Source: Roseateles_C aquae (GTDB lineage: Bacteria > Pseudomonadota > Gammaproteobacteria > Burkholderiales > Burkholderiaceae_C). Taken from it: a DNA stretch of 64,000 bases. The DNA lies in contig NZ_JAVXZY010000014.1 of assembly GCF_032337115.1 (NCBI RefSeq), forward strand, positions 1-64,000. Reading direction: 5' to 3'. The translations under genes and the position numbers were made by a program. Shown here piece by piece: positions 50,736 through 60,147 of this stretch (positions within the stretch are counted from its first letter, which is position 1; each line of letters begins with the position of its first letter). Under the pieces are notes generated by a model. The model saw nothing but the letters and a program-made list of their open reading frames with translations. It was not told the DNA's origin and ran no database searches.

Positions 50736-51869
50736 ATGCATCCCCAAGCCCTGCCCCTTCTCGACGCTGGCCTGCGTGGCGCCGTGGTGGCCACGCTGCT
50801 GCTGTTCGCGGGCGCCTTGTGGCGCGAGCGCCGCACCGGCTTGGGAGCCGCCGGACGGCTGGCAGGCGCACTGGCGCTGGGCCTGGTGGTGCAGGCGATC
50901 AGCTCCCTGCCGCTGATCGAGGCCGAGCTCAGCCCGGCCTGGCAGGCGCCCTGGGTGGCGATCTCGGTAGGCAATGGCGTGCTGTTCTGGCTGTTCGCCC
51001 AGGCCTTGTTCGACGACGAATTCCGGCTGCGCCGCTGGCATGGCGGGCTCTGGCTGGCGGTGCTGGGCGGCGTCTGGCTCAACTGTGCCTTGGCGTTTCC
51101 GCTGGGCCTCGTCAGCCTGGCGTTTCAACGCGCCGTGCCGGTGCTGACGGCACTGGCCGCCGCCTGGCCGCTGCTGCGCCACTGGCGCGGCGATCTGCTC
51201 GAATGGCGCCGCCATCTGCGTGGCTTCATCGTCGTGGCCGGCAGTGCCTATGCGCTCTTGATGGCCGCGCTGCGGTTGACGGCGCCGGGCGGGCGGCTCA
51301 GCCAAGCCGCGGCATTGCTGGACATGGGCTGCCAGATCGCAATCGGCATCGTCGTGGCGCGGCAGTTGTTCAGCATCGGCCTGCGCGGCTGGATTGGCCT
51401 GCAGGCCCCACCCGCCGTGGGCTGCCAGGCTGGCACAGGGCCGGCCGCCCCGCCTGTGACAGCCGCTCGGCAAGACCTGGCCCCGCCTGTTGATGCCGCG
51501 CCGGCGCCCGAGCCAGCCGAGGTCCAGGCCCAGGTGCAAGCACTGCAGCAGGCGATGCGCGAGCAGCGCCTCTACCGCGAAGAAGCGATGAGCCTGGCCG
51601 CGCTGGCCCTGCGGCTCAAGCTGCCCGAATACCGCTTGCGGCGGCTGATCAACCAGCAGCTGGGCTATCGCAACTTCAATGCCTATCTGAACGACTGGCG
51701 CCTGGCCGATGCCCGCCAGATGCTGGCCGACCCCGCCCGGCGCGAGCTGCCGGTGTTGACGATTGCGCTGGAGGCCGGCTTCCAGTCCATCGGCCCCTTC
51801 AACCGCGCCTTCAAGGCCGACACCGGGCTGACGCCGACGGAGTTCAGGCAGCGGGCCTTGGAGAACTGA
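50736..51869 (+). CDS. Membrane-embedded AraC-family regulator
   Basis: The protein has 377 residues. The N-terminal part (1-220) has about seven hydrophobic segments. After a Pro/Ala linker comes a C-terminal AraC HTH (LAALALRLKLPEYRLRRLI; LTIALEAGFQSIGPFNRAFK). Such proteins sense a signal at the membrane and bind DNA directly. The downstream secreted-protein gene follows by 27 bp; co-regulation is possible. The target is unknown. Confidence 0.85.
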   Translation: MHPQALPLLDAGLRGAVVATLLLFAGALWRERRTGLGAAGRLAGALALGLVVQAISSLPLIEAELSPAWQAPWVAISVGNGVLFWLFAQALFDDEFRLRRWHGGLWLAVLGGVWLNCALAFPLGLVSLAFQRAVPVLTALAAAWPLLRHWRGDLLEWRRHLRGFIVVAGSAYALLMAALRLTAPGGRLSQAAALLDMGCQIAIGIVVARQLFSIGLRGWIGLQAPPAVGCQAGTGPAAPPVTAARQDLAPPVDAAPAPEPAEVQAQVQALQQAMREQRLYREEAMSLAALALRLKLPEYRLRRLINQQLGYRNFNAYLNDWRLADARQMLADPARRELPVLTIALEAGFQSIGPFNRAFKADTGLTPTEFRQRALEN

Positions 51870-51896
51870 CTCACCAAGAAGAAAGAGGAGACGGAG

Positions 51897-52844
51897 ATGA
51901 AAAACACCCTGTTGGCGCTGGCGCTCCTTGCCGCCGTTGCAGGGCCGGCGCATGCAGATAGCGATGGCGTTCGCGTCGAGGCCCATGCGCAGGCCTCGGG
52001 CTATCGCCTCGTGGCGCGCGGGCGGCCCGGGCAAGCGGACGAGCGTTTGCTGGCGGCCATGAAAGTCGAAGCTGGCAGGCTCTGTGCCGGTGGGACCCTC
52101 ACCGAGCCAGCGGCCAGCGGCAGCTACGAGTATCTGAACGGCGGCAATCAATTCCTGATGCCTGCCGGGCGGGTGCTGATGCCAATGGCCAGCTACCACC
52201 AGCTTGAGGTGGCACCCTTGCTGAGCAGCATGCTGGCCTGCCCGGCAGAGCCGGGCAGCCCGAAGAACGAGGCAGCGCTGCGCCTGCGCATTGACAGCGA
52301 GTTGCCTGAGCATGTGAACTACATCGACCTCGGCTTTGGCAGCAGCATCCGGGCCCGTCTGGAAGTGCCGCTGTCTGGCAAGCGCTATGCAGACCTGGTG
52401 GCCGAAGCGGCCGCCGAGGCACTGCGCGCGCGCGGCTACGCGCTGGCGCTGGAGCCAGCCGGGCAGGCCGTGGCAGGCGCTGCACAGCTGCGCGTGGCCG
52501 GCGCCGAAGTCGCCTATGAGAACTTCTACGGCATGGCGATGGTCACCAAGATTGGCCTGCTGGGCCTGTCCAACCAGAGCGCGGCCTTCTGCAGCATCAG
52601 CTTGAACCTGGCGCTTGGCGGCACGCCCTTGAGTGCCGGCATGGTCAGCACCCGCGAGATGCTCCCGGCCATCTATTCCGACTGGGGCCGCGACATGGCC
52701 CAAGGCCCGGCGCCGGCCGTCCATCAATCGAGCACCGAACGGCTGGGCAAGACCTTGCAAGCCAATGTCAGGGCCGCCGTCCATGCGATGCCAAGTGCTG
52801 CATTGCAGAGCTGGTTGGAGCTGGCGGCAAGCTCGAGTCCCTGA
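51897..52844 (+). CDS. Secreted hypothetical protein
   Basis: The 315-aa protein has a signal peptide (MKNTLLALALLAAVAGPAHA). The body is alpha/beta with LNGGNQFLMPAGRVLMPMAS and SAAFCSISLNLALGGTPLS; no domain was recognised. AGGAGACGG precedes ATG 51897. It follows the AraC-type gene closely and may be co-transcribed. It is probably periplasmic. Confidence 0.72.
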   Translation: MKNTLLALALLAAVAGPAHADSDGVRVEAHAQASGYRLVARGRPGQADERLLAAMKVEAGRLCAGGTLTEPAASGSYEYLNGGNQFLMPAGRVLMPMASYHQLEVAPLLSSMLACPAEPGSPKNEAALRLRIDSELPEHVNYIDLGFGSSIRARLEVPLSGKRYADLVAEAAAEALRARGYALALEPAGQAVAGAAQLRVAGAEVAYENFYGMAMVTKIGLLGLSNQSAAFCSISLNLALGGTPLSAGMVSTREMLPAIYSDWGRDMAQGPAPAVHQSSTERLGKTLQANVRAAVHAMPSAALQSWLELAASSSP

Positions 52845-52989
52845 GTCGCCGCTGGCCGATTCCTGAAATCGGCCAGGCCGAAAGCTCAAATCCTGGCGCT
52901 GCGCAGCTTTCGGCGAGACGCCGCCGCGCGCCGCACGCATCGTTCGCCTCCAGACGCCGGCATGGGGCCGGCGCCGCAGGAGCGAGACG

Positions 52990-54099
52990 ATGACGAGCAA
53001 GACGAACAACACCAAAGCCACCAAAACAACCACCACCACCACCGCCGGGCGGAGCACGGCCGCGAGCCGCCCGCTCATGCGCTGGCTGGCCGGCGGCCTG
53101 GCCCTGCTGCTGGCCGCGCCGGCCTGGGCCGGCCTGGGCTTCACGACGCTGGCAGCGACCGAGCAGGACGGGCCGGTCAGCGTCTACTACCCGAGCGCTG
53201 CGGGCGAGTCGGCTGAGGCAGCGGCACCGCTGGGCCTGATGCTGGCCTTTGATGCACCGCCGCAGCGCGGCAACGGCCGGCTGGTGATGATCTCGCACGG
53301 CTCGGGCGGGTCGCCCTGGGTGCACGCAGGACTGGCGCGCGCCTTGGTGGATGCCGGCTTTGTCGTCGCCATGCCCGAGCATCGTGATGACAACTACAGA
53401 CATGGCAGCCGCCCTGGGCCGGACAGCTGGAAGCTGCGCCCGGCCGAGGTCACGCGGGCGATTGACGCGATCGGCCGCGACGCCCGCTTTGCGCCGCTGC
53501 TGCAGCTGGACAAGGTGGGCGTGTTCGGCATGTCGGCCGGCGGGCACACGGCCCTGGTGCTGGCCGGCGGGCGCTGGTCACCGAGCCGCTTTCGCGATCA
53601 GTGCCTGGCCCATCTGGGCGAAGACTTCCAGTCCTGCGTCGGCCTGATTACCAGCCTCAAGGGCAATGGCCTGGACGGCCTCAAGCAATGGCTGGCGCGG
53701 CGCATCCTCAGCTGGCGCTTCGACGATGAGACGCTGCATGGCCACACCGATCCGCGCATTGCCGCCGTGGTGGCTGCCGTACCTTCCGCCGCGCATTTCG
53801 AGATGAGCAGCTTCGAGCAGCTGGCCGCCCCGCTGGCGCTGATGACTGCCCGCCAGGATGCCTGGCTGCACCCGCAGTTCCACAGCGACCGGGTGCTGGC
53901 CGCCTGCCCGCGCTGCGAGCTGCTGGCCGAGCTGAAGACCGGCGGCCATGGCGCCTACCTGTCGCCGCTGCCGCCGGGCCTCAGCGGCCTGATCGGCGCC
54001 ATGATCAATGACCCGCCGGGCTTTGATCGCAGCACCGAAGTGCCGGCCGTCAATCGCAAGGTGCTGGCCTACTTTGACCGGCTGCTGCGGAACAACTGA
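52990..54099 (+). CDS. Secreted alpha/beta hydrolase (dienelactone-hydrolase / PAF-AH-like)
   Basis: The protein has 369 residues. After a Thr-rich N-terminus comes a signal segment (WLAGGLALLLAAPAWA), then the hydrolase core: oxyanion VMISHGSGGSPW, nucleophile GMSAGGHTALVLAGG, Asp in ALMTARQDAW and His in TGGHGAYLSP. It resembles platelet-activating-factor acetylhydrolase-like esterases. The long Thr/Lys leader before the signal suggests that the true start may be further in. Confidence 0.8.
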   Translation: MTSKTNNTKATKTTTTTTAGRSTAASRPLMRWLAGGLALLLAAPAWAGLGFTTLAATEQDGPVSVYYPSAAGESAEAAAPLGLMLAFDAPPQRGNGRLVMISHGSGGSPWVHAGLARALVDAGFVVAMPEHRDDNYRHGSRPGPDSWKLRPAEVTRAIDAIGRDARFAPLLQLDKVGVFGMSAGGHTALVLAGGRWSPSRFRDQCLAHLGEDFQSCVGLITSLKGNGLDGLKQWLARRILSWRFDDETLHGHTDPRIAAVVAAVPSAAHFEMSSFEQLAAPLALMTARQDAWLHPQFHSDRVLAACPRCELLAELKTGGHGAYLSPLPPGLSGLIGAMINDPPGFDRSTEVPAVNRKVLAYFDRLLRNN

Positions 54100-54170
54100 A
54101 ACCCGTCGTTGCTGCCAAGCCGGCTACCATCGCGCGTTTCCGTGGTCTGCATCTAAGCGAAGGAGCGCGT

Positions 54171-54926
54171 ATGTCCGAAGCGAGCAAGCCAGAAGCCAGT
54201 GAGGGTGGGGCGCGAGTCCTCGCCTGGCTGGCCGCCCTCAATCCGCTGCTGCTCTTGCTGGTGGGCTATTGGCTCAACCACGGCATCGACAAGGCGCGCC
54301 TGGGTATCGAGCGGCAGAAAGCCGAGATCGAGGCGCTGAAGGCCGCGGCGGACACGTCCAGCGTCTACACCAAGACGCAGGTCGACAAGGTCAAGGTGAT
54401 CGGCGACTTCCTCAACGACCTGACCGGCAAGGACGAAACCCGACGCTCGGTGGCGATGGAGGCGATCAACATCGTGCTGCCGCCGAACGAGGCGCGGCGC
54501 ATCCTCAACGCGGTGCAGCAATCGGGCGGCGACGGCAATGCCAATGCCAAGGCTGCCAAATCGCTGCTGGAGCGCGATCGCCAGCGCCTGCTCAGCGATA
54601 TGTTTGCCGACGACAAGGCGCGGCGCAGCAGTGCGCTGCATACGCTCAGCCAGGGCTGGGCCGACGACGAGGCGACGATCGCCGCGCTGATTGATCGCGT
54701 GATGCTCGATGTGCAGGCGCGCGACCAGGGCGGCTGGGCCGAGCCGGCGACGCCGATTGCGCAGCAGCAGCGTGCCAGCATCTACAACACCGCCAAGTTC
54801 CTGAGCCTGGCCAGCATCGTCGACCCCGGCTTGCGCGAGAAGGCGCTGAAGTTCGCCGAGCAGGCGGCGCGCAACAGCGCCGACAGCGCTGCGCTGGCCG
54901 AGGTGATCAAGCAGCGCTATCGCTGA
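54171..54926 (+). CDS. Hypothetical protein with N-terminal membrane helix and coiled coil
   Basis: The protein has 251 residues: one hydrophobic helix (about 16-36, VLAWLAALNPLLLLLVGYWL), a charged coiled coil (IERQKAEIEALKAAADTSS) and a helical soluble domain with no known motif. GAAGGAG precedes the ATG. It is not recognised. It stands between the esterase gene and the convergent peroxiredoxin gene. Confidence 0.72.
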   Translation: MSEASKPEASEGGARVLAWLAALNPLLLLLVGYWLNHGIDKARLGIERQKAEIEALKAAADTSSVYTKTQVDKVKVIGDFLNDLTGKDETRRSVAMEAINIVLPPNEARRILNAVQQSGGDGNANAKAAKSLLERDRQRLLSDMFADDKARRSSALHTLSQGWADDEATIAALIDRVMLDVQARDQGGWAEPATPIAQQQRASIYNTAKFLSLASIVDPGLREKALKFAEQAARNSADSAALAEVIKQRYR

Positions 54927-54953
54927 GGCTGCGCCACGGCGCAGCCTGCGGGC

Positions 54954-55607
54954 TTACAGTGGCGCCTTGGTCGTGCGCAGATAAGGCAGCTTCACATCGA
55001 TGGCGCCGAACTTCTCGCGCGCCTGATCGTCGTTCAGCGACAGCGCGACGATCACGTCCTGCCCGGTGCTCCAGTTGGCCGGCGTGGCCAGGGGCACGTT
55101 GTAGGTCAGCTGCAGCGCATCCAGCGCGCGCAGCACCTCGGCGAAGTTACGGCCGACCGACATCGGATAGGTCATCGATAGCTTGAGCTTCTTGTCCGGG
55201 CCGATGATGAAGACCGAGCGCACGGTGGCGGTGTCGTTGGCGGTGCGGCCATCGGGCAGATAGGCCTCGGCGGGCAACATGTCAAAGGCCTTGGACACGG
55301 CCAGGCCCTCGTCGGCAATGATGGGGAAGCCGGCGGCGGCACCGGCAAAGCGCTCGATGTCGCCCTTCCACTTCTTGTGCGCCTCGACGCCATCGACCGA
55401 CACGCCGATCACGCGGGTGTTGCGCTTGGCCCATTCCTCGGCCAGCTGCGCCACCGCGCCGAACTCGGTCGTGCAGACGGGCGTGAAATCCTTGGGGTGC
55501 GAAAACAGGATGGCCCAGCCGGAGCCGATCCAGTCGTGGAAATTGATCGTGCCTTGGTCGGTCTCGGCGGTGAAATTGGGGACCAGATCGTTGATGCGCA
55601 GGGCCAT
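54954..55607 (-). CDS. 1-Cys peroxiredoxin (Prx6-type)
   Basis: The 217-aa protein has the peroxidatic Cys in HPKDFTPVCTTEFGAVAQL, plus VIGVSVDGVEAHKKW and VRSVFIIGPDKKLKL. The extended C-terminal domain (TPANWSTGQDVIV...KLPYLRTT) is that of Prx6-type enzymes, which reduce peroxides with a single catalytic Cys. TGAGGAG precedes the ATG. It is encoded alone. Confidence 0.92.
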   Translation of the reverse strand: MALRINDLVPNFTAETDQGTINFHDWIGSGWAILFSHPKDFTPVCTTEFGAVAQLAEEWAKRNTRVIGVSVDGVEAHKKWKGDIERFAGAAAGFPIIADEGLAVSKAFDMLPAEAYLPDGRTANDTATVRSVFIIGPDKKLKLSMTYPMSVGRNFAEVLRALDALQLTYNVPLATPANWSTGQDVIVALSLNDDQAREKFGAIDVKLPYLRTTKAPL

Positions 55608-55767
55608 GGCTTGCTCCTCAGGGGTGGGACGGGGTCTTGGGATGGGGGACTGCTACAGGGCTCGCAGCCTAACAGCGTGCACCTGCAGCGGCATGCCAGA
55701 GCCCTGTTCGTCACCGGGTCTTGGCCGGCACCTATGATCCGGCTTCCTCAGCCAAGTTCAAACTGCG

Positions 55768-56559
55768 ATGAGCGAAGAAGCACAGATCCGTTTCGATGAT
55801 GGCGCCAGCTACGAGCGCCTGATGGGCCGCTGGAGCCGTCTGGCCGGCGTGCAGTTCCTGGACTGGCTGGCCGCGCCGGCGGGCCGACACTGGGTCGACG
55901 TTGGCTGCGGCAATGGCGCCTTTACCGAGCTGCTGGTCGAACGTTGCGCGCCGGCCGGCGTGCATGCTTTTGATCCGGCACCGGCGCAGATCGCTTATGC
56001 CAGCCAACGCCTGGCGCCCGGCGCCCCGGTGAACTGGGCCGAGGGCAATGCAATGGCGCTGCCGCTGGCCGATGCCAGCTGCGATGCCGCAACGATGGCG
56101 CTGGTGCTGTTCTTCGTGCCCGAGCCGGCCCGCGGTGTGGCCGAGATGCTGCGCGTGGTGCGCCCCGGCGGCCTCGTCGCCGCCTACCACTGGGACATGC
56201 TGGCCGGCGGCTATCCGCTCGCACCCATCGGTGCCGAGATGAAGAAGCTCGGCCATGAATCGGTGATGCCGCCCAGCGTCCAGGTCTCCACGCTGGAGGC
56301 GACCACCGCGCTCTGGCAAGACGCCGGCCTGCAGGACGTGCAGACCCGCCAGATCACCGTGCAGCGCACCTTCGACAACTTCGACGACTACTGGGACAGC
56401 GCCGCCAGCAGCAATACGCTGCGCGCGATGTTCGCCAAGCTGTCGGCCGAGGAGCAAGCGACGCTCAAAGCGATGGTGCGCGGCCGGCTCGATGGCAGCG
56501 ATGCGCCGCTGACCGTCAGCGCGCGGGCCAATGCGGTGAAGGGCCTCAAGCCGGCCTGA
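55768..56559 (+). CDS. Class I SAM-dependent methyltransferase
   Basis: The 263-aa protein has SAM motif I WVDVGCGNGAFTELL, motif II region VHAFDPAPAQIAYA, ALPLADASCDAATMALVLFF and post-motif RVVRPGGLVAAYHWDM. These are typical of the Methyltransf_11 (UbiE/COQ5-like) group. The substrate is unknown. It is divergent from the peroxiredoxin gene. Confidence 0.86.
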   Translation: MSEEAQIRFDDGASYERLMGRWSRLAGVQFLDWLAAPAGRHWVDVGCGNGAFTELLVERCAPAGVHAFDPAPAQIAYASQRLAPGAPVNWAEGNAMALPLADASCDAATMALVLFFVPEPARGVAEMLRVVRPGGLVAAYHWDMLAGGYPLAPIGAEMKKLGHESVMPPSVQVSTLEATTALWQDAGLQDVQTRQITVQRTFDNFDDYWDSAASSNTLRAMFAKLSAEEQATLKAMVRGRLDGSDAPLTVSARANAVKGLKPA

Positions 56560-56581
56560 GCCTTGAGCCAGCCCGGCTTGC

Positions 56582-57085
56582 CTAAGGCCTTGGTGCCAGA
56601 GCCTGATCGCAGGAGACGCGGCGCATCGGGAAGTCGCGCTGGCGCTCGACGCCCTTGAGCCGACCTTCGATGCGCGCCAGCAGTGCGTCCGCGCCCTCGG
56701 CGCGGTAGCTGATGCGTTGCGGAAAATCGTGGGCCGGGTTCTCGAAGCTCACCGCGCCCTCATCGAGCGTCGTTGCGGTGAATGAGGCCGCGGGCTGGCC
56801 CGAGGGGCGGGCTGTGTAGACGGCGCGGCCCTCAGCGTCGAGATGAATGCTGAGGAATTCGTATTCGATCGTGCGGCCCTGGCGCACGATGCGGCTGAGC
56901 CCCAGCATCAGGCCGCCGGCGGGCGGCAGCCAATGCTCGACCGAACCCGGCTCGCCCGCCCCCTGAGCCCAGCAGCCGGCCAACCAGCTCAGGCGCTGCA
57001 GATCGGCCGGTTCTGCCATGGCCGTCGGGCAAAGGCAGGCCAGCGTCAGGCCTAGGCTTGCCGCGCTGCGCTTGATTCGTTTCAT
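56582..57085 (-). CDS. DUF6265-family secreted protein
   Basis: The 167-aa protein has a signal peptide (SLGLTLACLCPTAMA) and family motifs LSWLAGCWAQ, GGLMLGLSRIVRQGRTIEYE and NPAHDFPQRISYR. The fold is likely lipocalin-like; function is unknown. AAGGAG precedes ATG 57085. It lies 25 bp after the upstream membrane-protein gene on the same strand. A decayed copy of it is at 59763-60020. Confidence 0.78.
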   Translation of the reverse strand: MKRIKRSAASLGLTLACLCPTAMAEPADLQRLSWLAGCWAQGAGEPGSVEHWLPPAGGLMLGLSRIVRQGRTIEYEFLSIHLDAEGRAVYTARPSGQPAASFTATTLDEGAVSFENPAHDFPQRISYRAEGADALLARIEGRLKGVERQRDFPMRRVSCDQALAPRP

Positions 57086-57110
57086 CGAGGGCTCCTTGGG
57101 ATGAGTGGGC

Positions 57111-57761
57111 TCAGGCGGCGGCCGCACGACGCCACAGCACGTAGGCCAGCAGCATGAACCAGGGGATCTGACCCAGCCCGAAGACATAGACCGCATCGGC
57201 GAGCGCCGGCACGGCCGTCAACACGCCGGCCAGACCGACCAGGACGCTCAGCACCAGCAGGCTCTTGGGCATCAGACCCTGGCCCAGGCTGGCTTGCGCC
57301 AGCAGCAGCACCCAACAGCCGCCCAAGAGTTCAACGCCGCCGCCCAGTCCTTCCAGCATGAGGTTGAGCGCCCGCCAGAGCTGCAAGGCCTGGGCGGGGT
57401 CCTTCGCATGCAACCTGGCCACCGACTCCAGACCGACCTGGGCGATCATGCCCGCCGCCAGCAGCACGGCGGCCCAGATGTAGCCCAGCGGCGTGGCCAG
57501 CTTCATCCAGTCGCGCGCGCCAGGCTTGAGAAAGTCATCGGTGGCTGCCGTCAGTACCAGCAGCGCCAGGCCGGACACAATGTAGAGCGCGCCATTCAGC
57601 AGCCAGACCAGTGTCTTGCGCTGCAGCGCCGCCGCCAGTTGCTGTTCCGGACCCAGGCCGGCGCTTTGACCCGCCAGATTGGCCATCAGTGCGAAACCCG
57701 CCAGATAGACCAGCGCCAGTACCAGCGCAGCCAGGCTGCCCGCTCTCATCGTGTTGAACAT
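57111..57761 (-). CDS. DUF4386-like integral membrane protein
   Basis: The 216-aa protein has about six hydrophobic helices (GSLAALVLALVYLAGFALM; WLLNGALYIVSGLALLVL; LGYIWAAVLLAAGMIA; and others). The pattern fits the DUF4386 family of unknown function. ATG 57761 has GGGGAG upstream; longer in-frame extensions to 58031 look non-coding. It is probably co-transcribed with the DUF6265 gene. The 270 bp before it hold no supported gene. Confidence 0.72.
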   Translation of the reverse strand: MFNTMRAGSLAALVLALVYLAGFALMANLAGQSAGLGPEQQLAAALQRKTLVWLLNGALYIVSGLALLVLTAATDDFLKPGARDWMKLATPLGYIWAAVLLAAGMIAQVGLESVARLHAKDPAQALQLWRALNLMLEGLGGGVELLGGCWVLLLAQASLGQGLMPKSLLVLSVLVGLAGVLTAVPALADAVYVFGLGQIPWFMLLAYVLWRRAAAA

Positions 57762-58034
57762 CTGGACTCCCCGCTTGAAGGGCCACAACCAAACCAAGGA
57801 CCACGTCCGGCATCGTCCATTGCCCTGCAGCGCTGACTCAGTGTTGGAAGTCACGGGCCTGCCTCGGGACTGACCTGCCTGCGTCAGCGCCTCTGGCGCG
57901 GCCGGTGTGGTGCTGGAGGCCATCAGCAGGTCCGGCAGGGTCGCCACACCTGCGTCGACCCAGGCGGCCGGCGTTCGACAAGCGCGACGCATCTTCGCCG
58001 CAAAGCCGCCTGGTGCGAACCGGCTCGCCACCGG

Positions 58035-58859
58035 TCAGGGCTCGATCGCGTCCAGCCGATGGCGCCGCAGCAGCGCCGCGTACTCCGGCGTCTTGCGGTA
58101 CTCGCCGAGCGCCGCCGCAAAGCGCTGCGCCCTCTCCTGTGCGTCGGGCCGAGCACGCGAGAAGGCCAGGTAGGCGCTGATGCTATGCAGCGCCGGCTTC
58201 AGCGGCACGACCTGTTGGAACTCCGGCTTGTCCCCATAGGCGCCGACGAAATCGTTCCAGTTCAGCGCCGCCACGTCGGAGAAGCCTTCGCGCAGCAGGC
58301 GCAGTGCATCGGCCATGTTGAGCGCCTCGATCTTTGGGGCGGCATCGACGAGGGGCAGGCCGAATTTGAAGCCACGCAACGCGATCAGCTTGCGCGTGGC
58401 CAGAAAGCGCGACAGATCACCATCGAAGTCCGGCACCGCGCCCCTCAGCACCACCAGACGTAGCTCCGAGGTCGACAGCCGGTTGCCCTCCAGGAACAGC
58501 GCGAAGCGTTCGCGCTCGGGTGTTGGCGAGACATAGCTGGCCGCGGCCACGCGCCCCTGCTCCAGCTCCAGCAGCACACGCTTCCAGGGCAGGCTACGCC
58601 AGCGCACGCTCCAACCCAGACGCGCGGCCGCGGCCTCGATCATCTCGCCATGCAGGCCGGCGACCCGGCCCTGTACCTTCATCTCGAAGGGTGGATAGTC
58701 CGCATCGCCACAGGCGACGTCCAGCACCGTTTGCGCCTGCGCGACCGAACTCAGCACCAGGCCGGCCAGTGCCAGCAAGCCAGCGATGCCCATCCGGCGC
58801 AGGCATGCAGGCGGGAATCGGTTGCGGCGCTCGGTCTGGGTGTTGCGCATCGTGGCCAT
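58035..58859 (-). CDS. Periplasmic substrate-binding-like protein (SBP_bac_3)
   Basis: The protein has 274 residues. After a signal peptide (MGIAGLLALAGLVLSSVAQA) comes a solute-binding fold typical of amino-acid transporters: CGDADYPPFEM, AAARLGWSVRW, GRVAAASYVSPTPERER and a C-terminal lobe. No transporter permease is next to it, so it may be an orphan sensor or transport component. ATG 58859 or 58850 are both possible starts. Confidence 0.8.
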   Translation of the reverse strand: MATMRNTQTERRNRFPPACLRRMGIAGLLALAGLVLSSVAQAQTVLDVACGDADYPPFEMKVQGRVAGLHGEMIEAAAARLGWSVRWRSLPWKRVLLELEQGRVAAASYVSPTPERERFALFLEGNRLSTSELRLVVLRGAVPDFDGDLSRFLATRKLIALRGFKFGLPLVDAAPKIEALNMADALRLLREGFSDVAALNWNDFVGAYGDKPEFQQVVPLKPALHSISAYLAFSRARPDAQERAQRFAAALGEYRKTPEYAALLRRHRLDAIEP

Positions 58860-58900
58860 CGCCTGCCTCTGAGAGGGGGAAGTCTGCCCCAGTTTACGAC

Positions 58901-59482
58901 TCAGGCTCGCAGCACCGTCACCCGCGGCCAGCGTTGCAGATAGCGCTTGCCCGCGACGCGCAGCCGGTAGGTCTCGACGCTGACCCGCGCCGGGTTGCGC
59001 CGCACGACCATGGCGAACAAATCATCGAGGCCGTGCGGTGCGATCACCTCGATGGCGCCTTCGCGCGTCAGCGTCAGGCCGACAGCGGTGGCGCACTCGG
59101 GCCAGGACGCCACCGCGTCTTCCAGCGAGGTCAAAGGCGCGACCGCATGACCGAAGCAGGCCTCGAACCACAAATGCACGCCGGCCTGGTTGGTAACCTC
59201 CCAGGGCAGCGCGGGCAGGCGTTGCTGCAACTGGGCTTGCAAGCGTGCATCGCGCTCGGGCGAGACATCGTCAGCATCGAAAAAGGCCACGTCCACATCG
59301 CTGAGCGGCGTTGGCGTTTCATGTCCATGCAGCGCATCCCAGACCAGATTGCGCACTGCCCCGGCACCTATGCACCATTGCGGCAGGCCGAGCTGCTGGA
59401 CGGCGCACAAGGCCGTCCTCAACCAGGGGCTGGCCTGCGCGAGTGCGGCGAGTTGGGCTTTGTGATCAAGGTGTCGGGTCAT
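58901..59482 (-). CDS. DUF925-type nucleotidyltransferase family protein
   Basis: The 193-aa protein has the nucleotidyltransferase-fold motif GAGAVRNLVWDALHG followed by PLSDVDVAFFDADD (DxD metal site). This matches the DUF925/NTP-transferase-like group. The reaction is unknown. The ATG at 59482 is preceded by A-rich sequence with no strong ribosome-binding site. A CCACAGAG-family palindrome lies just upstream (59534-59625). Confidence 0.82.
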   Translation of the reverse strand: MTRHLDHKAQLAALAQASPWLRTALCAVQQLGLPQWCIGAGAVRNLVWDALHGHETPTPLSDVDVAFFDADDVSPERDARLQAQLQQRLPALPWEVTNQAGVHLWFEACFGHAVAPLTSLEDAVASWPECATAVGLTLTREGAIEVIAPHGLDDLFAMVVRRNPARVSVETYRLRVAGKRYLQRWPRVTVLRA

Positions 59483-59533
59483 TGATTTGGGTTCTTTTGG
59501 CGTTAAGTGTGGATGCTCTGGAAACGGCAAAAG

Positions 59534-59625
59534 GCAAGCACAGAGGCACGGAGTCACAGAGAAAAACTCGTCGAACTCTGGCCCTTTCTGTGAATTCCAC
59601 CGTGTCGCCGTGCCTCTGTGCTTGC
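59534..59625. repeat. Palindromic repeat, single copy of the CACAGAG family
   Basis: Perfect 18-bp arms GCAAGCACAGAGGCACGG (59534-59551) and complement (59608-59625) flank a centre with partial further pairing (GTCACAGAG / CTGTGAATTC). The unit size (92 bp) and arm text resemble the 103-bp units at 49166-49680. It lies between the DUF925 gene and the DUF6265 remnant. Confidence 0.8.
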
Positions 59626-59762
59626 GTTTCGAGCGCCAGTGGCCAGGCATCAAACAACGCGCACAGAGCCTTGATTTGAGTGGAGCGTGGTGTCCAGGCC
59701 TTGCCCCGAAGCCACCGAACGGGTAGAGATCGGACGGTAGCGCGTCGAGTGCCTCGGCGGAG

Positions 59763-60020
59763 TCAGGCGGTCCAGCCTTGCCGGCCGCCGCGCGGGCCTT
59801 CGATGCGCGCCAGCAGCGTTGACGCGTCGCTGGCACGGAAGCTGATGCATTGCCGATAGTCGTGGCCCAGATTCTCGACGGTCACCACCCTGGCCTCGAC
59901 CGAGATCGCGGTAGCGGCCGCCGGCTGCTGCCCCGAGGGCCTGGCGGTATAGACCGCGCGCCCGCGCTCATCGGGGTGGATGCCGAGGACTTCATGCTCG
60001 ATGGTGCGTCCCTGCCGCCC
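59763..60020 (-). pseudogene. Decayed copy of the DUF6265 gene
   Basis: The frame reads GRQGRTIEHEVLGIHPDERG, RAVYTARPSGQ, VTVENLGHDYRQCISFRA and LLARIEGPRG. Each segment closely matches the intact DUF6265 gene at 56582-57085. The signal peptide and LSWLAGCW start are absent, and upstream sequence (60021-60147) shows no in-frame match, so the copy is 5'-truncated. Confidence 0.65.
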
Positions 60021-60147
60021 GCCCCGGCGCAAGGCAGACCGGCACAATGAAACGAGGCCTTGCCTATCGGGCTCCAGTTGATCCGACGGCAGCACCTGCA
60101 AGGCCTGACCGAGCACCGTGACGACAGCTGGTGCACAGCCGCGTGCC

